Shown here: in pieces, positions 12,743 to 25,100 of the stretch
How the letters are laid out: each line of letters begins with the position of its first letter
Numbering within the stretch: the first letter of the stretch is position 1
Source of the DNA: Topomyia yanbarensis
Lineage: Eukaryota > Arthropoda > Insecta > Diptera > Culicidae
Assembly: GCF_030247195.1 (NCBI RefSeq)
Contig: NC_080671.1
Coordinates: 30,497,543 to 30,561,542, forward strand
Length of the DNA: 64,000 nucleotides
Direction: 5' to 3'
The notes under the pieces: generated by a model
The model's database searches: none
Told to the model about the DNA's origin: nothing
Seen by the model: only the letters and a program-made list of their open reading frames with translations
Program-made: the position numbers and the translations under genes

Positions 12743-14031
12743 CACGGAAACGCTCCCGATCGCATAGCAACTAATATATTAGTCGAATTTCTGAAATCGA
12801 TTGGTTAAAATTTGGTACAGCTAAACGATTGTTGATTTTTCTAAACTTTCATTTTTGTTTTTGAATGAACAAAACAGTTGCTGAAACAACTAAATCATCT
12901 AGTTGAAAATGTGATGCTGTCAGTTAGCAAAGACACACACCATCCGAATCAGCTCATCAAATAGCTGTAACAACTAATATAATTGTCGATTTCAAGATTG
13001 GTGCGAGTTGAAACTGAAAACCGAAATGGTTGTTTCAGTCAATTGTAATATTGGAATAATTCCCAACCAGTTGTAACAACTAATATAATTGTTGATTTCA
13101 AGATTGGTGCGTGTTGAAACTAAAAACCAAGATGGTTGTTTCAATCAATTCTATTATTGAAAAATATCCCAACCAGTTGTAACAGCTAACGATTTTGTTA
13201 ATTATAAGGAGGATTTGTTACCCAGTAATAAAAAGCCAAATTATCTTCGAAGAAGTTTATTGCTATCATATCAATGACTTGATTTATCCAAACGCGTTGT
13301 ATCACTAGGAAATATAAATATTAACACTGTTCAGCGCCAATACGTTTACATTAATTCTATTTTATAAAAAAATATATAGCATTGACTTTCTATACGAATT
13401 ATGGTTCCATGTTCCACTAGATTCTCTATTTGCATGGAACAATTATTTATGCAATGATAGAATATACAGATCAATTTACTGATGGAGACTAATGTCCTAT
13501 TCTAATGTCTAACATTTGTTAACATGTGAGAAAATTGGATAGCTGATTTGTAAAAACACATGAAACATACACACCTGGTTCCAGAATATTTGCTCACGTT
13601 CGAACATCAGTCGAATCATGCAATTTGTTGTCTACCTGATGTATTATATAAAAATACTTCCATAAATTCACATATATCACTAAATTAGATAGGCACTTCT
13701 AAGTATTATAACTGGTTTATTAATCTAAACTTCAAAATCAAGCTCTTTTATGTTAGCCTCAAAAATTTTACAAAATGAACATAGCGAGAAAACTGACGTA
13801 TCCTTTTCAACTAAAGAAATGGTTAAATAAAATTTGCAAATTTTTATTTCCTTTTTGCTGTCTTTATTTTCTGAAAACTGACAGCTTTCAAAAACAACTA
13901 ATTTATTCAGCCAATTGATGATGCGAAAATCAACAGGACAGTTAGTTGAATCAACAATTTTTAGTTGAAACAGTCAAGACAAAAATCAAAAATTGCAATA
14001 TTCATTTTTTGTGATTGCGGGGTTTTCCGTG
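12743..14031. mobile_element. 1289-bp MITE, copy 2
   Basis: It has the same length, orientation and, by line-by-line reading, the same sequence as the copy 1661 bp upstream. It is flanked by TA rather than AG, which argues for separate insertion rather than a simple tandem duplication of a block. Confidence 0.8.
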
Positions 14032-14513
14032 TAGGGACGTTTGACAAGCAATTACATACAAAGCTGAGGCACGAGCTGGAAGCTGGCGAACACTCGGAAG
14101 TATTCACCATTAGGTCGCCGTGTCGTGCTATTAGTATAATAAATAATTACAAAGTGCCGCAAAATAAAAAAGAATGTACTTTTCAAGTGATCCAGAAAAG
14201 GTTGCAGGTCTGGTCAAATACAATACAAACCCACGTTCGATTAAATTAATAGACCCTTAAGATCTTGATTTAGAGCATAGAACTATTTCTCGGGTCTAAA
14301 AAATTAGTAGCGCGGTCATTTGTTATGTTCTTTTGTTAAAAGTATTATGAGCTATTTTTTATAACAATCGGTCAATAAATGGCAGTATTATTATTAAATT
14401 TTCAAAAAATCGAATAAATGGTAAAAAATTGAACTCTTTTGAAAATTCATTATAAAAGGGGCGGTAAATTTAATTTTTGGCCCCTAGCGGCAAATCATCT
14501 CGCACCGCCACTG

Positions 14514-15340
14514 GGCATTTCAACAGGGAATTTGAGGCAAATGAATTTTCTTTTTGCTCTGACAACTAGGCTGCCCAGAAAGCACTTAGTTCGGCAGATT
14601 CGAGATCGAAATTAGTAATCGCAAGTCGAAGTCCAATGGCATTTCAAATGCTAACTATGTTCTCTGGGTACCCAGTCATTCCGGTATTACTGGAAATGAG
14701 CGGACGAATTGGCTACGAGCACTGCGACTGACTTCGTTGGTCCAGAATCAGTTCTACTACTGTCAATAAGTTGGATAAAGCACAAGAATACGCCAATCAT
14801 TGGTGTAGCTTTCAAACAAAGGCTTTTCTGCCGAATGTGAGTTCGAAAATATCAAAGAATTTGCTGCATTTTTTCAGGCACAATTGCTGCATTATAGTCG
14901 GGGCACTGACTGGACATTGCAAACTCAAATTTCACATATCTGCTATTCAGCGTACTGAGTATTATTCGTCTGATCTTTGTGAATCCGATTACGGAACTTC
15001 ATTTGATTTGATTTGTAACTGCCCTGCTGTAATGCAATTGCGTGTCCGGATTGCTGGTTATCCATACATAGATGAACGATTTGAAACTCAAGGATATGCT
15101 ATTGTTCCTAACCCAGTCTGATAAAGAGCTAAAGAGTTTACTGGAAAGCTCTGATAACCAAGTTGATTGCAAAGAAAATACAGCATTTTTGCAGTATCGA
15201 CGACCGATTTTTAGAATATCCGGTAAAAAAGGGTCATAAACTGAACTATGGTTCCAAAAAGTCACGGCGAAAGTTTACAAACCTAAATCGGTTTAATCCG
15301 TATTAGAATGACAATATTTATACGAAGGTGTTTTCGTTCT
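14514..15340 (+). pseudogene. 3' piece of the LOA-like element (RNase H and C-terminus)
   Basis: This is the part of the split element after the second insertion. ALSSADSRSKLVIASRS and WVPSHSGITGNE-like segments (two frames) are RNase H features, followed by an open 116-codon stretch (14771-15121) typical of the domain after RNase H in these elements. The end of the element is near 15290-15300; I could not define a tail or target duplication. Confidence 0.7.
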
Positions 15341-17630
15341 GCTATCTCGATATTCCCTCGGGGGTGTTGATATATTCGCTCATCGAGAAGTGTCTTTCAT
15401 TCCCCTGGGAGTGAAGAATACCTCCGTATTGTCTATGTTCTCTGTGTCGTTTATTTTTCTTATTTCTATCGTTACCACTCCCCCAATCTTTCCCACCAAG
15501 AAAATGATGAAAAGACAAATCACGGCAAGGCACAAATCTTCAATCAACTTGGGGGATGTAACTTTTGAACCAGTCGCTAAAATAGTGCAATAAATAAAAA
15601 AATCAAATTGCGATGTCATCCTAATAATGATTACATTCGAAAACCGGAAACTGGCTGAGAAACCAAATGAGTACTTTGACTGGCGAATTTAAAACAACCA
15701 ATTCTGTGTTAATTAAATATGGTTTATTTTTTGAAGCGAGAAAAACTAACCTTGAGATGTGTTTTGGCGATTTCTCAGCTTTCCATTTTCAGATATCGAA
15801 TTTCACCCTCGTTTTCACATCGCTTTGAATTACGCAGTAACTGTCAACCCAATTGTCTACCTCAGTTTGATTGAATAACCCAAATGGAAAAACAACCACC
15901 GAAACACATTTACTACATATTCCGAACCGAAGTTACGTTTCAATGTCCAATCATATCAACGCATGTCGCTTCCCTCATCTTTAATAAATACGTTGCGGCT
16001 CCCCTTCCGGCTAGTATTGGACAAAAACAACAAAACAAATAAACGTTCAAGGAGACCCTTCACTGAACCAAGTGAAGCAAACAAACACCTCAGTCGTCGC
16101 TAAGGCCCACATCCAAGAAGGTCATGCTCCCCGGGGGAATCGTGCAACCAAAACAACATAAGCAAATCTCTCATTCAATATTTATGCGCTGATGCCAAAT
16201 TGTGCCTCGAATGCAACAGTTCCACTTCGACAATGGCAGGAAATTACGCCCGATAAGAACCATAATCCTTGACAACTTCCCCCAAAAAACGCCCAAAATG
16301 GAAAGCAACAAATAGCCCCAGGCGAAAGAGGAGAAAGATAAAAAAGTGTCCAGCAAGAAGTTTACCGTACAGTGCCTTTCGGTTGCCAAGGAAAACTGGC
16401 CAAATGCCAAGCCGAGTTCTAGATCGAAACAAAAGCAAATATTAACACTCGAAATTTTCGTCGTATCAGTAACTAACAGATATTGTTTTTCGAACAAGTA
16501 ACTTTTCGTCCGATTTTCCCCTGGAACACGTCTCATTAGGTACTATTTCACTGTTCTAAACTTCCCGCTTCCGACGCGGCGGAGGTGTGAGTTATTTATG
16601 GTTGTTAACTTTTCATCGTGTGCCGACTTTTCCATTTCATTTGGCTCGCCGACAGTTTTCGTCCCTTATTCGACTTTAAACGGCTTAACTTTTCTCACTA
16701 ACGCCGGGGTGAGCAGAAGGATGTTTCTTATCCGCGCCCAGATTTAGCTGCAAACCGTTTTAGCTTTACACTTTTGACTCGTCGGTCTATCAGCAGGGGT
16801 GAGGGGGAGCAGGGAGGAAAACTTCTCTCATTTGTGCATCCGTGACTTTCACCCGTAAGGAAGGCGGGAAAACTTGGCGAACAAATAAAACTGGCAACAT
16901 AATTAATTACCTTCACTTGTTCTTGTGTGTTGGCTGTGTTATGAGATTTCATTTCTCGTTTCTTTCTTGACTTCATTTAATTTGCCCGATCCTGCTGTCT
17001 GCTGAATGATCTTTTTATAGGCGTCATTTACAGGTCGTCTTATCGTGTTCTTTTGGTCTGTCTCGTTTGCTGTCATTTGAGTCGGTCTCGGTCAGTCAGT
17101 AATGTCTGGTGTAACGTAAAATTTATCTGTTCAGAACTGCAGCTGACTCTGGGGGAAAAGGATTTTAGAACTATTCACATCGCACTACTTTACAGTCTCA
17201 CTTTACCTGGTGCTACACTGGTGTAGTATAAAAAAAGAGATTGACTGATTACAGCAAATTTTGAATGCGTGTAACACTGAATACACCGGTGTAGTTCGCA
17301 GTCACAAAGCAAAAAATCTATTAGAAACTGGTATTTTAGCGAAGTTGCATTTATTTGCTGATTTTCAGTGCAATGTTTGCATTGTGCTGGGTGCTCTAAA
17401 CTTCACGACGACCATGCTTCCCCTTGTGCTGTGCTCGTTTCAAGCACACATTTTACATACGACACATTCCGCGGGCTTATACACCAGATGGATGTTTTTT
17501 TGTTTTGTCTTATTTTGGTATCACAAAATTTTTTTCTCGTTTCGGTAGTGTTTAAACCATTGAAAAATTATGAAATCAAATTTTTGACAGTTCTACAAAT
17601 AGTTGATGATCTGAGTTGATGATTTGTTTT
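15341..17630. other. intergenic or intronic DNA without recognised repeats
   Basis: This stretch is less AT-rich than its neighbours and carries no inverted repeats, no LINE similarity and no ORF with a recognisable domain. It may be unique DNA, such as an intron or regulatory region, but nothing in the sequence proves that. Confidence 0.4.
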
Positions 17631-17639
17631 TGTATTTAA

Positions 17640-19610
17640 CAATTTACGTCCATCTGACAATGAGTCTTAATGAACTAAATTAAAAATAATTAACCTAAGG
17701 TGATAACAAACGATTTCTAAACTGTGCAGAACTAATGACGAAGTCGAAGATTTCGGTAAAATCGTTGAAGCGACGGACCATTGCTAGTATCGGGCTGTTG
17801 GCAGCGTAGTTAGTGCTACGCATTTCAGTCTGCAGCAGTGTTCGAGGAGGAAGAACACGGGTTGGTGCGTAGAGGTTAATTTGTGATAGGAGATCGGGAA
17901 CATCATATTCGGCGAGAAGAAGCCTAGATACTGCTTGCGACGCGTGTCTACGATCTTCTAAAGTGTGCAGTCCTAGTAATCGACAACGGTCTTCGTATGG
18001 TGGCAAGTTCAGCGGATCATTTCAAGGCAATTGACGTAACGCATATCTTACGAATCTGCGCTGGACGGCTTCAATTCTTTGGCTCCAAGTTGCATGGTAG
18101 GGGCACCAGACGACGTTTGCGAATTCCAACTGTGAGCGCACCAGCGAACAATACAAGGTTTTGAAGCACAAAGGGTCCCGGAATTCGTTGGATATTTTGA
18201 ACAGTAGACGATTAGCTTTGTCAATGATCGCTGAGAAGTGATGGGTGTACGTTAGCCTTTCATCAAGGATGACGCCCAAATCTTTTACATGATCAACGCG
18301 TTGCAGCTGAGTTCCAGCGATGTTGTAGTTGAAAGTAAACATGTTCCTCGTTCGATGAAAGCTGATAACAAAGCATTTAGCAACACTAAGAACCATCATG
18401 TTTCTTTTACACCAACTATAAAAGGCATCAACGAGCTCACTGTAAACTGTAGCTCACGGCAATCGGCTTCTTTCCTTATAATTAGAAATCTTTTCAAGTC
18501 GTCGGCGAAGAACAGTTTCCCTCCACGCATTAAGACGAAAGCCACATCATTCACGAACAGTGAAAACAGTAGCGGACCAAGTGTACTACCTTGAGGAACT
18601 CCAGAATGGTTGAGAAAGGACTCAGATTCATTGTCACCAATTTGGACAACGACTTCACAATGAACAAGGTATGATCGAAGCCAACGGCAGAATCGGGCAG
18701 TGAACTAATGGTGGTAACGGATATTTCTAAAGCGGGATGATAGTTATCCAAAGGAACGATCACACTGGAAGTTTCACTCACAGAACACTCAGGCAAAGCA
18801 TTCTCATTGACGAAGACAAGGTCAAGAAAACGAGATTGATGGTTGGAAACCGTGCTTACTTGACTTAGTCCGTGAAAAGCCATCCCGTCCAGAAGTAAGC
18901 GGCTGGCAGGATTTGTTGTCGATGATAACGGGTTAGGGTAAGCGTACCCACGTCCAGAAGAAACCCACATGAGTCCTGGTTGGTTGAAATCGCCAAGGAC
19001 TATCGTCACATCGTTTGTATCTGCCTGAGAAGAAGCGCGCTCTATGGAGTCTAGGTAGCACTGCGTGATAGAACAATCAAGTCGGAGGAAGAGAGGAATG
19101 TAAACAGCTCCAGTAAAGTAGTTCTTCGTTTGCGTAGTAATCTTCGTTCAAACTGATTCAATGCTTGATGAACTATCCACACCAAACTCACAGGAGGCAA
19201 GTGCGGAAGAAACAGCGATTAAAACTTCCCCGCCGCGATCATGGATACTGTTACGAGCACCTCGATCCGCACGGTAAACCGCGTAAGAATCCCCGAAGAT
19301 CGATGTAATACGATCATCAAGCCAAGTTTCCGTTAGAACGAAAATATCGTAGTCGCCGTCAAGAGCAGCCAAGTACTAGTCCTCGATTTTCGTCCTGAGC
19401 CCTCTGACGTTTTGGTTATACAACCGCAAACCATCGACGCCATGTGCAAAGCGTCCCGACAAATTGCAAGGACGTGATGTACCCGATGGCAAGCTGGAAA
19501 CCAGAAGGTTTTCAGGAAGCGCTTAAATTGTGCTCGCTTCCTCATATAAATCCACTTGTTTAAGCCTAACAATACAAATATCATACTATAAACTCGGATC
19601 GGGCACCTGA
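17640..19610 (-). pseudogene. broken CR1/Jockey-type non-LTR retrotransposon
   Basis: Reading 5' to 3' on the minus strand, an endonuclease start (YNQNVRGLRTKIED, VLTETWLDD) is followed by LGDFNQPGLMW and the end of the endonuclease (to about 18680). RT sequence then starts abruptly before HSGVPQGSTLGPLLF and FFADD, so the RT fingers are deleted. The palm end and thumb follow (KDLGVILDERLTY, LVRSQLEFANVVWCPY) and a conserved C-terminus (ISSAQFRNRL, ending about 17700). A TGA replaces an expected Trp codon near 18020 and there are several frameshifts. A 3' non-coding tail reaches about 17640. Clade placement is approximate. Confidence 0.8.
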
Positions 19611-20740
19611 TTACAAATTAAAGCAATACTGCCAGTTTATTTTCTTTTGTGAAATATGTTATAAAACCTACTTTTCCGGCCCCGTTAAACTACCATATTG
19701 AGCCGCATCAAGTAAATAAATATGTCAAATGGCTCAAATGTATCTAGAACAGATATGAAAGAAAAAATTCTTGATTTGATCGAATATTTCTACCACAATT
19801 TAAAAAATAAACTGTGTCGTGAATATATAATATATGAAAATATCATTAACATGGCTAAATGTAATAAATATTTAACATTTCACTCAAAATAATAGCACCA
19901 GCGTGATTTACAGAGTTATAGAAAAGTTGAAGATTTTCGTGACGTTACAACGCAATGAGATATCGCTTTTCCTGAGAAAGGAGCGTTGTAACGTCACGAA
20001 AGTAAAAGATGTTTAAAAAGAAACAAAACAATAAACTTTATATTTATTGACACCTAATTATTCGTAAGTTATTTAGAAATACTTCATAGAAGATTGGTTC
20101 TTGATAAAAAATCTTATAGAGCAGATATTTTGACTTTTAATCAAATACACTGAAGGTTCTAATTTGTGACGCGTTGTAACGTCACTTTACATTATTGGTC
20201 ATAAAACAACCCTCTTCCAGTTTATTCAGTTTATGTCGATTGAATCTTGCTTAAAATTTTGTCTACTTTCTGAATATGTAATAAGTTTGGATGTAGGCGT
20301 TCATTTGATAAAGTTATAACATATTTATGGAATGAAGATTCTTCAAATCGTTTCAATTCAATCGTTTACTTTCAAAAAGGGAAATGTATTTTTGATTGCA
20401 AATAGTATGAATTATAAAAATGTGTCAAAAGTTGTTGTTGAAAACTTTTATTGAAAGCTTCTCCATGATCAAAATACACTGTTCAGCCTGAATTCCGAGG
20501 TACAAGAATAAGCGTTTCGATCTGAAAATCGATGTGGACACGATCGAAACGGCGAAATTTGGGTAAACAAATGACAATTGCTTGGTACAAAACAAGTCAT
20601 CGGACCACAGAACACACATTATCGAATCCTTGAAAAAGGTCTCAATCGGACCGAAACGTCGGATGAAGACAAAAGAGTGTATAATCGAAATAAAAAAGGA
20701 AAAAAGAAAAAAGGAACTGATGGGAATCCATCGGCAGCGG
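19611..20740. other. spacer with a TTGTAACGTCAC inverted repeat
   Basis: No gene is recognised. The only structure is a perfect 19-bp inverted repeat, 19935-19953 against 19983-20001 (GTGACGTTACAACGC core). A third copy of GCGTTGTAACGTCAC at 20171-20185 suggests a small decayed MITE covering about 19935-20185. Confidence 0.55.
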
Positions 20741-20744
20741 TGCA

Positions 20745-21232
20745 GATCACCTTCCATACAAAAGGCGGACAAAACCTCAAAAGTGATCCGAATTTGATGA
20801 AAACTTCACATTAAGGTTATTTTGTGACGCTGAATTCATATTTGACGTTTTTTATTACCTAAAAATTTTGGCATTTAGGGTGGTTCGAAAATTCAATATT
20901 TACGAATATAAAGTGCACTATATCAGAAAATTCATTTTCAAAAAATTAAGCGTGGTATTTTTTAGCAGGATACGCATTTTTTCAATTGTTGATAATGATA
21001 AGACACATCTATAAATTATATTACGAACCTTGGGTAATCTAAGACTACCATGCGTCTCCTTCAGACATATCAAATCACCTTTTTAATACCTCGGAGCAGA
21101 AAAGGGCAAAACAAGACATTAATTTTCGGAAAGTATACTAATTTTCAAGTGTCATGAACAACAAGCGATCTTTCTGAACTGTTTCAAAAAAAAGTACAGC
21201 CGCTTCGAACATTTGTCAACAGTTGTTACGGC
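20745..21232 (+). repeat. dispersed repeat R1, copy 1
   Basis: It aligns over about 480 bp with 53886-54377 in the same orientation. Shared blocks include GATCACCTTCCA, TTTGATGAAAACTTCACATT, AATATTTACGAATATAAAG and AACAACAAGCGATCTTTC. No coding potential is seen and the type is unknown. Confidence 0.8.
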
Positions 21233-21354
21233 ATTTAATTAACAAGGGACTGGAAGGTGAAGTATATTTTTCAATATTTTTTTTTTTATTCATTTCGTTT
21301 ATTTGATAGGCACAAATGCGTTAGCTTGGCGGTGCCAAATGCTTATGTTTTTAC

Positions 21355-21750
21355 ATTTTGGATATCTTAAAACTAGGAGGTTACAATGTTGAAATATTTT
21401 TTTTACAAGGGAAAAAAAAAAGTTTACAGCTATCTTAAGACTAGAAATAAGATTCAATATACAAGAGAGGGCCAAAAGAATTTTTTATGAAAAAATTTAA
21501 AACAAGGGATTCACTTTGATATACAAAAGGGGGAGTAATAGTATTTTACGAAATATTTTACGGTTATCTTAAAACTAACAATATAGTTTAGTACACAAAA
21601 GGGGGAACAAATATTTATGAGAAACTTCATAGAAATCTTAAAACTAGGGATTCAATTCTATTTACAAGATGGAGGACAAGAGTTTCTATAAAGAGTAAAA
21701 ATTATAGCTATCTTAAAACTAGGAATACAGAATACTAATTTGAATTTTTT
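21355..21750 (-). repeat. imperfect tandem repeats in the I-element 3' UTR
   Basis: The phrase ATCTTAAAACTAG (plus strand) recurs at spacings of roughly 60-110 bp (near 21365, 21433, 21568, 21639 and 21712). It is followed each time by an A-rich stretch and CAAAAGGGGG-type words. The repeats lie between the pol stop and the A-tail. A related fragment occurs alone at 30718-30770. Confidence 0.75.
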
Positions 21751-22133
21751 AACTAAAACTTATGCTTGGTCAAGATATTCAGAGGGTGGCTTATTTCCGC
21801 ATCAGTGTAGCAGCAGTTGTATCAAGGACAGGTGAGAGACAGGGAAAGAAGAGCAAAACTTGCAACTTTCGCTCGAACGGGGGGGGAGGGGGATCAGCGA
21901 AACAAATTTGCGCCTCAGTCTAGTAAGTCGTCGAGTACCGGATTGGCGGATGGTATTCTTCGGACCCGCGGGGAATCCTTCAAAACTCATCGGAACTCGA
22001 GTCGCTCTCGCTTCAGTTTCCTTCTATGCAGGCGTAGTGGTAAGGGCGACGGCGGTTACATAGTGGCACTCTGGAGCTGATCGGTTCCACAAGGCAGGAG
22101 GAAACTCTAAAAACGAGTAATAAAAGAGAGGGG

Positions 22134-25100
22134 CTAAATTGGGATATTTATCGTTTTTATGAAGGTATAAATAAGGGACATATAGGGGAAATCACGAGTT
22201 GCCAGCATATCTCGGACTGGTACATTGGGTGGTCTACCTCGGGCCCGAAGGGATTCCTTTAACTGAGACCTGGCGTCACAATACCCGGCGCATACCCAGA
22301 CAACGTGTTCGATGTCGTGATAGCCCTCGTCACAAGCGCACAGACTACTCTCCGCAAGCCCAATACGCCGCAAATGCGCATCCATGGTGTAGTGATTGGA
22401 CATAAGTCGGGACATTACGCGAATAAAATCCCGACCCACATCCATCCCCCCGAACCAAGGCTTCGTTGATACCTTTGGGATAATCGAATGTAGCCATCGT
22501 CCAAGTTCCCCGTTGCTCCACGAGGTTTGCCAACTGTTGAGCGTCCTCTGACGACAAATACTAAAAAATTCGTTGAAGCAGATTGGTCTTTCGTATATGT
22601 CACCATTTAATGCGCCCGCCTTTGCTAATGAGTCGACCTTTTCATTGCCCGGGATAGAACAATGAGAGGGGACCCAAACAAAGGTAATCTGATAAGATTT
22701 TTCAGATAACGTACACAAGGACTCCTGTATCATCCCCAGAAAATACGGGAGTTGCTTTTTTGGCTTCACCGCACGAAGAGCCTCGATAGAGCTGAGGCTG
22801 TCCGAAACGATGAAGTAGTGATCTGTGGGCAGAGTGTCGATGATCCCAAGGGTGTACTGAATTGCAGCTAACTCTGCGACGTAAACTGAAGCGGGATCAT
22901 TGAGCTTGAATGAAGCGGTGATAGTATTGTTGAAGATACCGAAGCCAGTGGACCCATCGAGATTTGATCCGTCAGTGTAGAACATTTTGTCACAGTCGAC
23001 TTCTCGGAATTTATTATAAAATATATTGGGGATCACTTGAGGGCGTATATGGTCCGGGATTCCACGAATCTCTTCCTTCATGGATGTGTCGAAGAATACA
23101 GTAGAATCAGAAGTATCTAGGAAATGAACTCGGCTGGGAGTATATGAAGAAGGATTAATGCTCTGTGCCATGTAGTCGAAGTACAAGGCCATAAATCGGG
23201 TTTGAGAATTAAGCTCGACGAGCCTCTCGAAGTTTTCAATCACCAACGGGTTCAGAATGTCGCATCGGATGAGCAATCGATATGAGAGTTCCCAAAATCG
23301 ATTTTTTAGCGGAAGAACGCCCGCCAGCACTTCGAGACTCATCGTATGGGTCGAGTGCATGCAACCCAAGGCAATGCGCAAGCAACGATACTGGATTCTC
23401 TCCAGTTTGATGAAGTGTATGTTCGCAGCGGAGCGGAAACAGAAACACCCGTACTCCATCACCGACAATATCGTTGTTTGGTACAACCTGATCAGGTCTC
23501 CTGGGTGAGCACCCCACCATGTTCCAGTTATTGTTCGGAGAAAATTGATCCTTTGTTGGCATTTCTGTTTCAGATACCTAATGTGACATCCCCAGGTACC
23601 TTTAGAGTCGAACCAGACCCCGAGATATTTAAATGTGAAAACCTGGTTGATCGTTGCACCCATTAATAGAAGCTGGAGTTGCGCCGGCTCACGCTTCCTA
23701 GAAAAAACAACCAACTCAGTTTTCTCCGTGGAGAACTCAATACCCAGCTGAAGAGCCCAAGCAGACAAATTGTCCAAGGTATTTTGTAATGGTCCTTGCA
23801 AGTCGGCAGCTTTGGGCCCTGTAACAGAGACCACCCCGTCGTCTGCAAGTTGCCTTAGCGTGCATGAATTGGCAAGACAATCGTCAATGTCATTCACGTA
23901 AAAATTGTAGAGCAGGGGACTTAGACATGAGCCCTGGGGAAGACCCATGTAGCTAAATCGCGATGTTGTTAAATCGCCATGCGAAAAGTGCATGTGCTTT
24001 TCAGACAACAGGTTTAGCAAAAAGTTATTTAAAATTGGTGAAAGACCATGCTGGTGCAGCTTCTCTGACAGAATGTTGATAGAAACTGAGTCAAAAGCCC
24101 CCTTAATATCCAAGAAGACTGATGCCATCTGTTCTCTGTTAGCATAGGCCATTTGGATTTCTGTAGAAAGCAACGCAAGGCAATCGTTCGTCCCTTTGCC
24201 TTTGCGGAAGCCAAATTGTGTATCTGACAGTAAGCCATTTGCTTCAACCCAATTGTCGAGGCGAAACAAGATCATTTTCTCGAATAACTTCCGAATACAG
24301 GACAGCATTGCAATCGGCCGATACGAGTTGTGGTCGGAGGCTGGTTTTCCTGGTTTTTGGATGGCGATGACCTTCACTTGCCTCCATTCATAAGGGACAA
24401 TGTTACCCTCAAGAAACTTGTTAAATAAATTCAACAAGCGCCTTTTTGCAGTGTCAGGCAGATTCTTCAGCAAGTTGAATTTGATTCTGTCTAACCCTGG
24501 GGCGTTATTGTTGCACGATAAGAGAGCAAGTGAGAACTCCACCATCGAAAACGGTGTTTCGTTCGCGGTATCGTGAGGAGACGCGGCGCGGCACGTTTTC
24601 TGTACCGGGACAGAGTCCGGACAGATCTTCTTGGCGAAAGCGAATATCCAACGGTTTGAATATTCCACGTTCTCGTTGGTACTATTACGGTTACGCATAC
24701 GTCGAGCCGTACCCCAAAGAGTGCTCATCGCTGTTTCTCTCGTTAACCCGTCGACGAACCGGCGCCAATAACTGCGTTTTTTGGCTTTCATTAGACTCTT
24801 CATTCGCCTTTCTAACGACGCGTACTGTTGATAGCTAGAGGGTAACCCGTCTTCCCGGAAGGCCTTATATGCAGTGGACTTTTCCGCGTACAGCTCTGAG
24901 CACTCTTTATCCCACCACAGGGTGGGAGACCGTCCATGGGTATTCGCGCTGGGTACTGGTTTAGTCTGAGCTTGATTCGCACTGTCGAGAATCAAGCCAG
25001 CCAAAAACCTGTACTCTTCCTCCGGAGGAAGTTCTTGAGTGGATTCGATTTTAACGGATATCGCGGTCGCGTAACTCTTCCAATCAATGTTCCGTGTGAG

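Larger units (their letters stand above)
9811..14513. mobile_element. 4.7-kb element with degenerate ends and 8-bp TSD (hAT-like)
   Basis: The left end CAGTGGCTGCGCTAAGGGGG and the right end (complement CAGTGGCGGTGCGAGATGAT) are related terminal repeats. Both are followed by GGGGC and GGCGGTA-type subterminal blocks. The flanks ATCATTTC (9803-9810) and GGCATTTC (14514-14521) match at six of eight positions, consistent with an aged 8-bp duplication, and removing one copy restores the host LINE frame. Inside are an RTE fragment (10490-12640), two identical 1289-bp MITEs and a short unassigned ORF (14032-14249). No intact transposase is visible. Confidence 0.7.
5650..15300 (+). pseudogene. decayed LOA-like non-LTR retrotransposon, split by two insertions
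   Basis: A 5'-truncated LINE pol fragment lies in three pieces: 5650-5842 (end of RT and thumb, ILDSKLNWTAHIDF), 9327-9810 (after RT into RNase H) and 14514-about 15290 (rest of RNase H and C-terminus, including IVGALTGHCKL and YYSSDLCESDYGTSF). Reading across the two insertions, minus one copy of each target duplication, restores a continuous frame at both joints. The piece before the second joint lacks the usual YTDGS segment, so the first RNase H aspartate is gone, and there are several stops and frameshifts. Clade assignment (LOA-type, with RNase H) is from memory of mosquito families and is less certain than the non-LTR call. It is the oldest layer of the nest. Confidence 0.8.

Noticed and set aside
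16171..16536. Minus-strand 121-codon ORF with hydrophobic stretches
   Set aside because: No promoter, signal peptide at the start, homologous domain or splice support; overlapping open frames in the same interval suggest stop-poor composition rather than coding.
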